Positions 1 to 7,987 of a DNA stretch of 19,501 nucleotides are shown here, piece after piece. Origin of the DNA: Nitrospirota bacterium. GTDB lineage: Bacteria; Nitrospirota; Thermodesulfovibrionia; Thermodesulfovibrionales; JdFR-88. The notes below the pieces were generated by a model. The model saw only the letters and a list, made by a program, of their open reading frames with translations, did no database searches and was not told the origin of the DNA. The stretch spans positions 1 to 19,501 of the forward strand of contig JAKAMR010000053.1 in the NCBI GenBank assembly GCA_021812785.1. Reading direction: 5' to 3'. The first letter of the stretch is position 1; each line of letters opens with the position of its first letter. Both the position numbers and the translations under genes were made by a program.

Positions 1-106
1 CTTCGCCTTTTACGGCAAGGAAAGATTCCGCCCGTTTTTATTTGCAACCAGAATAAATCTGGCCGGAATGACGGCTTTAAAGGAATGCAGCGTTAGGGTT
101 AAGACA
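1..106. other. Edge region without a recognised gene
   Basis: This is the stretch downstream of the last gene of the cobalamin operon. I see no gene in it that I can support. A perfect 5-bp inverted repeat with a 5-nt A/T loop lies at 48-62, but no T-run follows it on the minus strand, so I do not call it a terminator. The operon may therefore continue past the window edge. A plus-strand frame is open from base 1, but further on it only mirrors the minus-strand gene. Confidence 0.4.
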
Positions 107-1363
107 TCAGCTCCATTCGGGCCTCAGATATTTATACAAAATGCCATCGGCCTGCCCCAGGAGCTTTTTGAACTCCCCGCCGTGGCTTTTGGCGCTCGCG
201 AAGAGCTCCTCCCTGAGGCTGCACATATGCGGGTCCGAGGCCTTCGAAAAAGTGATCGAGTGGCCGCGCTGAAGGGCCAGGCGCTCAAGCAGCAGCAGCC
301 TGCCCGCCTTCTGCGCAAATACGCGAAGCCCATCAATAAGCGCTTCCAGCTCCTCCCGGCGCACCCCTGGCGGCGCTGGGTTTTTTACCCTTTGGGCAAG
401 CTCCTTGACAAGCTCATGGAGCGTGAAATACTCAAGCCCCCTTACCCCCCTTCTCCATCTCACGGTCCAGCCGTCCCTGAACCATAAAAAATTTTTCGCT
501 CCGGTATCAAAAAGCTCCTCCACCGGTGCCAGAAGGCCCTTTGAAAGCGAAGGGGGGAAAAGCCCGCCTGCGGGCTTATGAGGTGTTTCCGGGCTTTTTA
601 CCCTTTCCGTTTTTTCACCTCCCAGGTGCTTCCAGATGTTTTGAAGCGCCTTTTCCCCGTTTGGGTCTCCAGGGGTATCAAGATGGATAAGGGTCAGGAA
701 GACGCGGCCTGCCCCATATGCGCCCTCAAGCGCCAGCGGCTCATCGAGCATTTTTCCCGGGTCCAGGTTGATCTTGTACTCGGACTCCAGCACCCCCCAG
801 TCGCTGATGCACCCAACGTTCAGGTCCGAGCTGAAGGCTTCCGGCGTGGCCTGCCCGAAACTGGCCACAACTTTGATGGACGGGCCCTCAGGTTTGAACT
901 GCGAGGGCCACCAGATATGAAAAACAGGATTTTGTTTTTTGTTTTTGTCCCGGCCCCCTATGCCATCCCAGAAAGGATGGGGGGACCCCATCTTCACCCG
1001 CACCTTCCCGCTTAACGAGGGCACCCTTTTGTCAAGCGGCCTTCTTTTTATATCCAGAAGCCCGATGCCCTCGCTGGTGGCAAGCCCGGCCCCACCGCAT
1101 ACGCCGATATAAGAGCCGCCTCCCTCCACGAACCTCCTTATCTGCCGCGCCCCGTCTTCCCCAAGCGCCTCAAGCTTGTTTGATGCCCAGCCGCCTGGCA
1201 CGTAAAGAAGCCTTCTGCCCTCAAGCGCCCCCTGCTTTATATCCCCGGAGGTAACCAGGGAGAAGTCCAGAGAAAGTTTCTTAAGCGCCCTGTACGCGAT
1301 AAGCCCCCACAGGTAGGATTCATCCCACAAAAGCGCGGCCCTAGAGGGCATATTTTCTTTCAT
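107..1363 (-). CDS. BPL_N / glutamine-amidotransferase-like protein of unknown role, last gene of the cobalamin operon
   Basis: The protein has 418 aa. Residues 8 to about 245 look like the class-I glutamine-amidotransferase-like fold of the BPL_N family (named after the N-terminal domain of some biotin ligases). There is a YVPGG strand-turn at 54-58, a nucleophile-elbow-like GVCGGAG with Cys89, and a candidate catalytic His227 in IHLDTP. A charged linker follows, then about 150 residues of mostly helical sequence that I do not recognise. There is no signal peptide or membrane segment. Its start overlaps the end of cbiGH by 23 nt, so it is very likely translationally coupled to the cobalamin genes and under the same riboswitch. 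A K/N-rich insert lies at about residues 139-145. A second ATG at 1351 is possible; neither has an ideally spaced SD. The true biotin-ligase catalytic domain is absent. Amidase or amidotransferase chemistry is plausible but unproven. Confidence 0.8.
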   Translation of the reverse strand: MKENMPSRAALLWDESYLWGLIAYRALKKLSLDFSLVTSGDIKQGALEGRRLLYVPGGWASNKLEALGEDGARQIRRFVEGGGSYIGVCGGAGLATSEGIGLLDIKRRPLDKRVPSLSGKVRVKMGSPHPFWDGIGGRDKNKKQNPVFHIWWPSQFKPEGPSIKVVASFGQATPEAFSSDLNVGCISDWGVLESEYKINLDPGKMLDEPLALEGAYGAGRVFLTLIHLDTPGDPNGEKALQNIWKHLGGEKTERVKSPETPHKPAGGLFPPSLSKGLLAPVEELFDTGAKNFLWFRDGWTVRWRRGVRGLEYFTLHELVKELAQRVKNPAPPGVRREELEALIDGLRVFAQKAGRLLLLERLALQRGHSITFSKASDPHMCSLREELFASAKSHGGEFKKLLGQADGILYKYLRPEWS

Positions 1364-3131
1364 ATCCCCTTGGGGTCAGCATTTGGCCGCCCTGGCGGCG
1401 GCTCATGGAATTTCCGATGATGACCGTGCTTTTCATGTTTATCCTCGAAGTGTCCATCTCGGAAAGCGTGGTTACAAGAATGTCTTCCCCCTGCCTTGTG
1501 GCGTCCGTTACCACGCCCACGGGCGTGCCGCCGTCCCGGTATTTAAGCATTATGCTTATCGCCTTTTCTATCTGCGTCTTTCTGCCGCCGCTTTTAGGGT
1601 TGTATATCACGGTCACCATGTCCGCGCCCGCCGCCGCGTGGAGCCTCTTTTCTATGGTCTCCCACGGGGTAAGCCTGTCTGACAGGCTTATGACAGCAAA
1701 GTCATGCATAAGCGGGGCGCCAAGCCTGGAAGCGCAGGCGTTCAGGGCCGATATGCCAGGTATCACCCGGACCTCAAGCTCCGGGTCCACGTTCGAGGCA
1801 ACCTCCATGGCAAGCCCTGCCATCCCGTAGATGCCCGGGTCCCCGCCGCTTACCAGACATACCTTGCGCCCGCAGGCGGCAAGACACGCCGCCTCTCTTG
1901 CGCGCGCGACCTCCTCGGTCATGGCGGAGGAGACGACCGCTTTTCCCTTTATGAGGGGCTCTATGTGGGCAAGGTAGGATTTAAATCCTATGATCATATC
2001 GGACTGCCTTATCGCCTCCATTGCCGCGGGCGTAAGGTGCTCCAGCCCTCCAGGGCCGAGGCCAACCACAAAAAGAGTTTTTGTCTTTGTTTTTTCCCCC
2101 TCGCCATCCATCGTCCTTGCCGCGGCTACCGTGACGTTGCCGATAGCCCGCTTGCCCATCGCAAGGTTTTTGTTTTCTTTAGGGTCTTTGTCTTTTCCTC
2201 CCGCGCCAAGAAGCGCCGCAGGCTCGGCAACAGCCTGCGCGCCCAGCGCCTTCATGGCGGCCTCAGAGCGGGCCACCCCGCGCACCGCGTTGAGCTCCCC
2301 GCTAGAAAAACCCCTTATGGGAATATTTTGACTTGCCGCGTACTCCATAAGGCCGGCCTCCGCGGCCTTTTTCCGGTGCGTGGCGATAAGCCTTACCGAG
2401 TTATGGGCAAGCCCGGCCTCCTTAAGCGCAAGGGCCACGGCATTTCCTATCTCCGCGGCGCCGGTGCCGCTGTTAAACCCTATGCCGAGAACAAGGCTTT
2501 TGGGCCGCAGGTAAAAACCGGAGCAGGCCTCACTGAAAAAAAGCCTGTCCGTGATCAGAACGTCCGCCTCCTGCGGCGCGTTAACTTTCACATAATCATC
2601 CGGAAGCTCAAGGTCTGCATCCGTATAAACGGCAAGCGATCCTTTTTCCAGGTGCCTTGCCGAAAGCGCGGGCAAAAGCTCCGGCCTTTCTATAAAAAGG
2701 CCGTTTTCTTTGGCAAAAAGGTCAATGGCGGCAAGCCCGTTCAAGTCCGTTGCCGTGGTTATGACCGGGTTGGCCCCAAGGAAGCCCGCCACCTCCCGGG
2801 CCAGGCGGTTCGCTCCTCCTTCATGCCCGGAAAGCAGGCTTACAACATTTTCCCCTTTTTCATCCATGACTAAAACCGCGGGGTCCTTTTTCTTGTCTTC
2901 CACAAAAGGCGCGATGGTGCGCACGGCGATGCCTGCGGCCCCGATAAAAAGGATCGCACGCGCGCGTCTCCAGGCCTCACCCAGTCCGTCCATCCCCCCC
3001 TTTTTCAGTTCCCTGAAACTGACAACCTCGCCGCCCGGAAAAAGCGAGCCCTTGAGCCTTTGGGCAAGCTCACGCCCCGCCGGGCCCACATGGACCATAA
3101 AAAAAACTTTATCCCCGGACTTTTCGGTCAT
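1341..3131 (-). CDS. cbiGH: Fused cobalt-precorrin-5A hydrolase (CbiG) and precorrin-3B C17-methyltransferase (CbiH)
   Basis: The protein has 596 aa. Residues 1 to about 340 are CbiG: an N-terminal domain with the conserved SLLSGHEGGANRLA stretch at 98-111, a middle domain, and the C-terminal domain from about 211 (GIGFNSGTG) to GNVTVAAAR. A short Lys/Thr linker (347-352) leads into CbiH (about 353-596). CbiH starts with the tetrapyrrole-methylase motif VGLGPGG, has VSGGDPGIYG, and ends with the family-typical GNS and TPRGY motifs. CbiH methylates C17 with ring contraction and CbiG opens the resulting lactone, so the fusion joins the two consecutive steps apart from CbiF. The start overlaps the cbiF stop as ATGA. 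A K/D/N-rich insert at about 312-322 interrupts the CbiG C-domain. Confidence 0.95.
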   Translation of the reverse strand: MTEKSGDKVFFMVHVGPAGRELAQRLKGSLFPGGEVVSFRELKKGGMDGLGEAWRRARAILFIGAAGIAVRTIAPFVEDKKKDPAVLVMDEKGENVVSLLSGHEGGANRLAREVAGFLGANPVITTATDLNGLAAIDLFAKENGLFIERPELLPALSARHLEKGSLAVYTDADLELPDDYVKVNAPQEADVLITDRLFFSEACSGFYLRPKSLVLGIGFNSGTGAAEIGNAVALALKEAGLAHNSVRLIATHRKKAAEAGLMEYAASQNIPIRGFSSGELNAVRGVARSEAAMKALGAQAVAEPAALLGAGGKDKDPKENKNLAMGKRAIGNVTVAAARTMDGEGEKTKTKTLFVVGLGPGGLEHLTPAAMEAIRQSDMIIGFKSYLAHIEPLIKGKAVVSSAMTEEVARAREAACLAACGRKVCLVSGGDPGIYGMAGLAMEVASNVDPELEVRVIPGISALNACASRLGAPLMHDFAVISLSDRLTPWETIEKRLHAAAGADMVTVIYNPKSGGRKTQIEKAISIMLKYRDGGTPVGVVTDATRQGEDILVTTLSEMDTSRINMKSTVIIGNSMSRRQGGQMLTPRGYERKYAL

Positions 3132-3931
3132 TTCTTCTTTCCCCGGTATTCGTGGCTAAAATCTCCGTCGTAGAGCTTTGATCTTTTGGCTGTTGTTTTT
3201 GTTTTTTGGGCCCTTTCGAAGTGGCCGCCGCTACCCGCCGCGAGCGCCTCCCCCACGTATATGAGCGCGGTCTTTCTTATCCCCGCCTCCGAGGCCTTTT
3301 GGGCAATGTCCCCCAGGCTGCCCCTTATTATCCGTTCTTCAGGCCATGAGGCCCTCTCCACAATGGCAGCGGGCGTCTCAGGCGGATAGCCCCCGGCCCG
3401 GAGTTCCCCCACCACCGTTTCTATCATCGCGGAGCTTAAAAAAATGACCATGGAGCTTTGGTGCGCGGCAAGCAAGGCAAGCGCCTCCCCATCCGGAACG
3501 GGGGTCCTTCCCGCCATGCGGGTAACTATGACCGTCTGCGAGACTTCCGGTATCGTAAGCTCCTGTCCAAGCGCGGCGCAGCCGGCCCCCAGTGAAGAAA
3601 CCCCCGGAACCACGCGGCAGGCGATACCAGACCTTTCAAGCAGCTCTATCTGCTCGGTTATCGCGCTGTAGTAGGAGATGTCCCCGGAATGGAGTCTCAC
3701 CGCAAGCCTTCCGGCAAGCGAGGCTTCCTTGAGGATACGAGTGGTCTCCTCAAGCGTCATCCCGGCAGAGTCGTGGAGCTCCGCCCTCACTCCCCTCAGC
3801 AAGGCCGGGTTTACAAGGCTTCCGGCATATACGATCACGTCGGCCCCGTCCAGAAGCCTGCGCCCCTTCAGGGTCAGAAGCTCAGGGTCCCCGGGTCCCG
3901 CGCCTATGAAATACACAGGGTTGCCGTTCAT
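3128..3931 (-). CDS. cbiF: Cobalt-precorrin-4 C11-methyltransferase
   Basis: This is an SAM-dependent tetrapyrrole methylase that methylates C11 of the contracted corrin precursor. The protein (267 aa from this start) opens with VYFIGAGPGDPELLTLKG, the family's N-terminal motif. It also has LHSGDISYYSAITEQ and VVPGVSSLGAGCAALG, typical of CbiF/CobM. I chose the ATG at 3931 because AAGGGAAGG lies just before it and the conserved fold begins there; an in-frame ATG at 3949 would add six unconserved residues. The C-terminus carries a basic K/T-rich tail of about 30 residues beyond the usual fold end. The gene follows cbiL closely and overlaps cbiGH by 4 nt, so it belongs to the riboswitch operon. 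Confidence 0.95.
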   Translation of the reverse strand: MNGNPVYFIGAGPGDPELLTLKGRRLLDGADVIVYAGSLVNPALLRGVRAELHDSAGMTLEETTRILKEASLAGRLAVRLHSGDISYYSAITEQIELLERSGIACRVVPGVSSLGAGCAALGQELTIPEVSQTVIVTRMAGRTPVPDGEALALLAAHQSSMVIFLSSAMIETVVGELRAGGYPPETPAAIVERASWPEERIIRGSLGDIAQKASEAGIRKTALIYVGEALAAGSGGHFERAQKTKTTAKRSKLYDGDFSHEYRGKKK

Positions 3932-3956
3932 TTTGCCTTCCCTTTTCATTTTTCTT

Positions 3957-4721
3957 TCACTTCCCCCGTTTTCCTGCCTTTCCCTCCGGAGGCGTTTTCC
4001 CCACCCCCGTGACGATTATCGTGGAGAAATAGTCGAGGTCCTTTTCTTCCACCTGGGCTACCGGTTTTATTGTTTCCCCATCAAGCCCGGCCCGGCAGAC
4101 ATAGAGGGCGCTATCAATTTTCCCGCTCTCCTCAAGGGCCCTTTTCACCTCGGCAAATACACTGTGCACCTTCATGAGAGCCACACACTCGAACTTTTCA
4201 AGTATTTCTTTGAGCCCCCCCGGTGCGCCGCCCCCCCTGGCGCAATAAGTGGCGGGCACTATCGCTATCTTTTCCCCTGAAAGGGCAAGGCCCTGCCCGG
4301 TGCGGGCCGCAGCCGCGGTTATTGCGGTGATGCCCGGGACGACCTCCACATCCAGGGCTGGCTCTATCAGCAAAAGCGCCTCCCTTAACCTGAAAAAGGT
4401 GCTGTAGACGGAAGGATCCCCCAGGGTGACAAAAGCCACCTCGCTGCCTCCTTTCAGGGCATCCAGTATGCTTTGCGCGGCGGGCCTGAGCGCATCCGGC
4501 GAGAGGTCCACGACCATCGGGAAATGAATCTCCAGTATCCGCTTGCCTTCAAGCCCCACCGCCTTGCCGATTATTCCAAGCGCCATGCTTTCCCCGTCCC
4601 GTCTGCCTTTGGGCACCGCTATCACACCGCACCTCTCAAGTATGCGCATCGCCTTGAGCGTCAGGAGCTCCGGGTCCCCCGGCCCCACGCCAACGGCATA
4701 GACCTTCCCGCATTTATTCAT
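3957..4721 (-). CDS. cbiL: Cobalt-precorrin-2 C20-methyltransferase
   Basis: The protein has 254 aa. It is the SAM-dependent methylase that acts on cobalt-precorrin-2 at C20, the first methylation after cobalt insertion. Evidence is the N-terminal VYAVGVGPGDPELLTLKA motif, the FVTLGDPSVYSTF motif and VVPGITAITAAAARTG, all typical of CbiL/CobI. Length fits the family. An excellent SD (AAGGAG) sits 6 nt before the ATG. The gene lies 25 nt after cbiET and just before cbiF. The C-terminus is short and Lys/Gly-rich. Confidence 0.95.
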   Translation of the reverse strand: MNKCGKVYAVGVGPGDPELLTLKAMRILERCGVIAVPKGRRDGESMALGIIGKAVGLEGKRILEIHFPMVVDLSPDALRPAAQSILDALKGGSEVAFVTLGDPSVYSTFFRLREALLLIEPALDVEVVPGITAITAAAARTGQGLALSGEKIAIVPATYCARGGGAPGGLKEILEKFECVALMKVHSVFAEVKRALEESGKIDSALYVCRAGLDGETIKPVAQVEEKDLDYFSTIIVTGVGKTPPEGKAGKRGK

Positions 4722-4746
4722 TTGATCTCCTTCATGCCCGCTTTTG

Positions 4747-6006
4747 TCATTTGATACCCCTTATGATGGATACCGGGTTCAGTGCCTTCATATAGTGCTT
4801 CCCCGCTCCGTCCCGGTCAATGCAGGCCATCCTGGAGACCGCCACGCTTGACGCCTCTATCCGCGCAAACCCCTCTTTGCCAAGCAGAGAAAGCGCCTCC
4901 CCTATGCTTTCAAGCGTGATGGCGGATACCACCACCATGCCCCCCTTCTTCATTACCCCAGAGGCGAATTTTATTATGTCCGCAAGCCTTCCGCCCGAGC
5001 CGCCGATAAAGACCCTGTCCGGCGCGGGAAGCACCGAAAGGGCGGACGGCGCCTCGCCCAGGACCACATTTATCCCTCCAGCCGCGAATTTCCCCGCGTT
5101 TTTTGAAGCCTGTGCGGCCCTCTCGGGGTCCTTTTCAACCGCATATATATCGAGGCCCGGGCTCAGCCTTTTTGCCTCCACAGCCACGGAACCCGAGCCG
5201 GAGCCGATGTCCCACAGGACGCCTTCAACCGGGAGCTTCAACTTGTGAAGAATGACCGCCCTGGCCTCATCCTTGGTAATAAGGCCGTTTGAGTGGTCAA
5301 AATCGCCTTCCTCCAGCCCGAGCCTGGCCGCCCGGCCTTTTCCACCGCCACTTTTTGTCTCGACGATCAAAATATTGGGCTCCCCGAAAAAAAAGCATCC
5401 TTCTTTCATCTGCGCAGGCGTTGTGGCCGTGATCTTTTCATCCGGCAGGCCAAGGCGCTCAAGCACGAGGACGCTTGAGTCTTCCGGCAGATGGCGGGCT
5501 ATATCGCAGGGCCCGTTTCCGCCCCCTGTAAGTATCGCCATTTTAGGATGAAGGCTTGCAAGAAGCGGAAGGTCTTCCGCCCCCCAGCGCCTTTTTTTGG
5601 GGCCGTGCAGGCTCACAAAGAAGGCGTCTTCCCAGCTTATCCCGGCCCTTGCAAACGCAAGCTGGATGGAGGAGACGGCCGGATATATTTTCACCTCTTC
5701 AGGCGGAAACTCCGAGAGGAGCACCCCTCCGATGCCAAAAAAAAGAGGGTCACCAGAGGCAAGGACGCTTGCCTCCCCCTTGAAGCCGCGCAAAAAAGAG
5801 ACGGTGTCTTCCACTTTTGGGATGACCTTTATCCTGTGGCTTAAAGGACTGGCGTCCGCGGCAGACAGGTAAAAAGCCTCCCGCCCCACGAAGGTCTCAT
5901 AAAGCCTTGGGCTTGCAAGTATCACGTCCGATCCGGCAAGACGGTTACCTGCCTCCCTGCTTAGCGCGAAGCCCGGCTGCAAACCTATCACGAATATCGT
6001 TTTCAT
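4747..6006 (-). CDS. cbiET: Fused precorrin-6Y C5,15-methyltransferase and decarboxylase (CbiE-CbiT, CobL-type)
   Basis: The protein has 419 aa and two enzymes. CbiE (about 1-217) is a tetrapyrrole methylase with VIGLQPG near the N-terminus and the LASGDPLFFG motif at 82-91. CbiT (about 230-419) is a Rossmann-type methyltransferase with SAM motif I DIGSGSGSVAVE from residue 267, followed by the acidic end of strand 2 (AVEKDP). Together they methylate C5 and C15 and remove the C12 acetate carboxyl. The same fusion is known as CobL in aerobic-pathway organisms. The start overlaps the cbiD stop as ATGA. Between the domains is a Gly/Lys-rich linker at about 218-224. Confidence 0.96.
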   Translation of the reverse strand: MKTIFVIGLQPGFALSREAGNRLAGSDVILASPRLYETFVGREAFYLSAADASPLSHRIKVIPKVEDTVSFLRGFKGEASVLASGDPLFFGIGGVLLSEFPPEEVKIYPAVSSIQLAFARAGISWEDAFFVSLHGPKKRRWGAEDLPLLASLHPKMAILTGGGNGPCDIARHLPEDSSVLVLERLGLPDEKITATTPAQMKEGCFFFGEPNILIVETKSGGGKGRAARLGLEEGDFDHSNGLITKDEARAVILHKLKLPVEGVLWDIGSGSGSVAVEAKRLSPGLDIYAVEKDPERAAQASKNAGKFAAGGINVVLGEAPSALSVLPAPDRVFIGGSGGRLADIIKFASGVMKKGGMVVVSAITLESIGEALSLLGKEGFARIEASSVAVSRMACIDRDGAGKHYMKALNPVSIIRGIK

Positions 6007-7076
6007 ATGAGGGAATAAAAACCGTTTACGCTTACCTTCCCCTCATATGATACAAGAAAGGCGGTCACGGGAAGCCCGGATACCTTGTGGCCGTAAGCCG
6101 CAGCCTTTGTGCATACCTTTTTTGCAGCCTCTTCAGGGGCGCTAAGGGACAAAAACATCTCGCGCGCCGTGTTATACGGGCGCTCCGGCAAAGGTATTCC
6201 GCAGGCATCCCTCAAAAAGTCAGCCGTACGGCCCATATCGATCACTCCCGAGCGCACATGGGTGTCCGGCGTGCCCATGGCAATTTTTATGAGCTTTGCC
6301 CATTGGGCGCAGATATGTATCTGGCCGAACCTCTTCCTTGCCGCCTCCTTCAGGCTGTACCCGGCATAGTCACCCATCATCACATAGGAGGGCGGCGGCA
6401 GCTTGAATTTGCGCATATGCGCGCGCTCCGACGTCCTTCCGGCAGACAGCACGACGGTCTCAAGCCCCATGGCGCGCGCCACCTTCATTGAAGCGCTGAT
6501 CGTGGCCTTCCAGGCCGCTCCGGAGAGGGGTTTTACGATGCCCGTGGTGCCCAGGATGGAAATGCCTCCAACTATGCCAAGCCGCCCGTTAAGCGTCTTT
6601 CCGGCAAGCTCCTCTCCGCCGGCAACCGATATGGTCACCTCGACGGGGCGAAGGTCCGCCCCCATCGCCTCGCGCACCGCCTGGGTTATCATCCGCCTTG
6701 GCACAGGGTTTATAGCGGGCTCCCCGATGGCAACCGGAAGCCCCGGCCTCGTGACCACGCCCACGCCAGGGCCGCCCTTGACCGCCACGGAAGAAGGCTT
6801 TCCCTCCGCCAAAAAGGCCGCGCTCGCCGATATCTCAGCCCCGTTTGTGACATCCGGGTCGTCCCCGGCATCCTTTATCACTGAGGCGGTGGCGGATGCC
6901 TTTGAAAGACCGCTCTTTGAGATCGCAAAGGAAACCCTTTGCCCCCCTGGAAGCGGGATCTCCACCAGGCCGCCAGGCTCCAAACCGGCGCCAGCGAGTC
7001 TTAGAGCCGCAGCCTTGGCCGCCGCCGCAGCGCAGGCCCCTGTCGTATATCCCGAGCGCATGCTCCCCGGCCTCAT
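6003..7076 (-). CDS. cbiD: Cobalt-precorrin-5B C1-methyltransferase
   Basis: The protein has 357 aa, normal for CbiD. It contains the family-defining SGYTTGACAAAAAKAA at residues 8-23, then GGPGVGVVTRPGL, and later GILGTTGIVKPLS and GDYAGYSLK. CbiD methylates C1 in the anaerobic pathway; the aerobic enzyme CobF is unrelated, so this gene argues for the cobalt-early route. The start at 7076 has GGAG 8 nt upstream and overlaps the cbiO stop as ATGA. An alternative ATG five codons inside has a poorly spaced SD. Confidence 0.96.
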   Translation of the reverse strand: MRPGSMRSGYTTGACAAAAAKAAALRLAGAGLEPGGLVEIPLPGGQRVSFAISKSGLSKASATASVIKDAGDDPDVTNGAEISASAAFLAEGKPSSVAVKGGPGVGVVTRPGLPVAIGEPAINPVPRRMITQAVREAMGADLRPVEVTISVAGGEELAGKTLNGRLGIVGGISILGTTGIVKPLSGAAWKATISASMKVARAMGLETVVLSAGRTSERAHMRKFKLPPPSYVMMGDYAGYSLKEAARKRFGQIHICAQWAKLIKIAMGTPDTHVRSGVIDMGRTADFLRDACGIPLPERPYNTAREMFLSLSAPEEAAKKVCTKAAAYGHKVSGLPVTAFLVSYEGKVSVNGFYSLI

Positions 7077-7987
7077 TTTATTGTCTCCAACTTTCCATCC
7101 CTCATGGATGAGGGCAGGTCCTCCGGAGAAGCCGGTTTTTTCTCCGGGCGCTCCGAAAGAGAAAAGATTTTTCTGGCCTGGCCTATGGTCAGGGGAAGAG
7201 ACGGAAGGCGGCAGTTTTTTCCGTCGCGCTCCATGATTTCAGCCAGATGCGCCACTCTGGGCAGCCTCAGATTGCAGCTCCGAAGCAGCTCCTTTCCGGC
7301 AAACACCTTGGCTGTCGTGCCCGATACCCTGATCCGGCCCCTGTCCATCACATAGACCCTGTCGGCAAGCAGCGGGACAACATCAACATCATGCGTGGCA
7401 AAAACCAGGGTGATGCCCAGTTGCCGGTTGATGCCGTTTAGAAGCTTTACTATTTTGGCCGCCCCAAGGGGGTCCAGGGCAGCAGTAGGCTCATCCAGCA
7501 CAAGCACCTCCGGCCGCATGGCAAGCACGCTGGCCAGGGCCACCCGTTTTTTCTCCCCGCCGCTCAGGTTTATCGGGCTTTTATTCTCGTAGCCGGAAAG
7601 CCCCACAACCTCCAGCGCCCAGGCCACGGCCTTTTCCATGTCCCTCCCGGCCAGCCCAAGATTGGAGGGCCCGTAGGCCACCTCCTGGCGCACCGTGCCT
7701 GAAAAAAGCTGGTCATCGGGGTCCTGGAAGACCATGCCGATCATGCGCCTTACTTCTTTCAGGCGCTTTTTTTCCTTTTTCTCCACCGCGCTGCCCTTGA
7801 CCGATACTTTACCCCTGGAAGGTTCCAGAAGGCCATTAAATAGCTGAAAGAGCGTGGATTTGCCGGCGCCGTTTGCCCCTAGCACCGCCACCCTTTCTCC
7901 GGCCTTCACAAAGAGGTCCACACCGGAGAGCGCCCGGGTGCCGTCAGGATACTCAAAATCCACCGCCTCAAGCTTGATCAGATCCAT
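7073..7987 (-). CDS. cbiO: Cobalt ECF transporter ATPase
   Basis: This is the cytoplasmic ATPase of the CbiMNQO cobalt importer. It shows Walker A GANGAGKST (about 37-45), the Q-loop FQDPDDQLF typical of ECF ATPases, signature LSGGEKKR (141-148), Walker B VLVLDEPTAALDP (161-173) and the switch His in FATHD (His199). I chose the ATG at 7987 because GGAAGAG lies before it and the fold begins at once; an ATG at 7999 also exists but has no SD. The gene overlaps the cbiQ stop by 10 nt (22 nt with the longer start). The last roughly 60 residues past the ABC fold are variable in the family. Confidence 0.95.
   Translation of the reverse strand: MDLIKLEAVDFEYPDGTRALSGVDLFVKAGERVAVLGANGAGKSTLFQLFNGLLEPSRGKVSVKGSAVEKKEKKRLKEVRRMIGMVFQDPDDQLFSGTVRQEVAYGPSNLGLAGRDMEKAVAWALEVVGLSGYENKSPINLSGGEKKRVALASVLAMRPEVLVLDEPTAALDPLGAAKIVKLLNGINRQLGITLVFATHDVDVVPLLADRVYVMDRGRIRVSGTTAKVFAGKELLRSCNLRLPRVAHLAEIMERDGKNCRLPSLPLTIGQARKIFSLSERPEKKPASPEDLPSSMRDGKLETIK

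Noticed and set aside
107..1363. Biotin-protein ligase, given the nearby biotin genes
   Set aside because: Only the BPL_N amidotransferase-like domain is present; the ligase catalytic domain with its biotin-binding GRGRxG-type motif is not seen.
1704..2873. A 389-codon open frame on the plus strand
   Set aside because: It lies wholly opposite cbiGH, is rich in Arg/His/Pro, matches no family and has no promoter or SD. It is a GC-rich antisense shadow.
6403..7236. A 277-codon Pro/Ala/Ser-rich open frame on the plus strand
   Set aside because: Shadow of cbiD and the end of cbiO; composition typical of the reverse frame of GC-rich genes.
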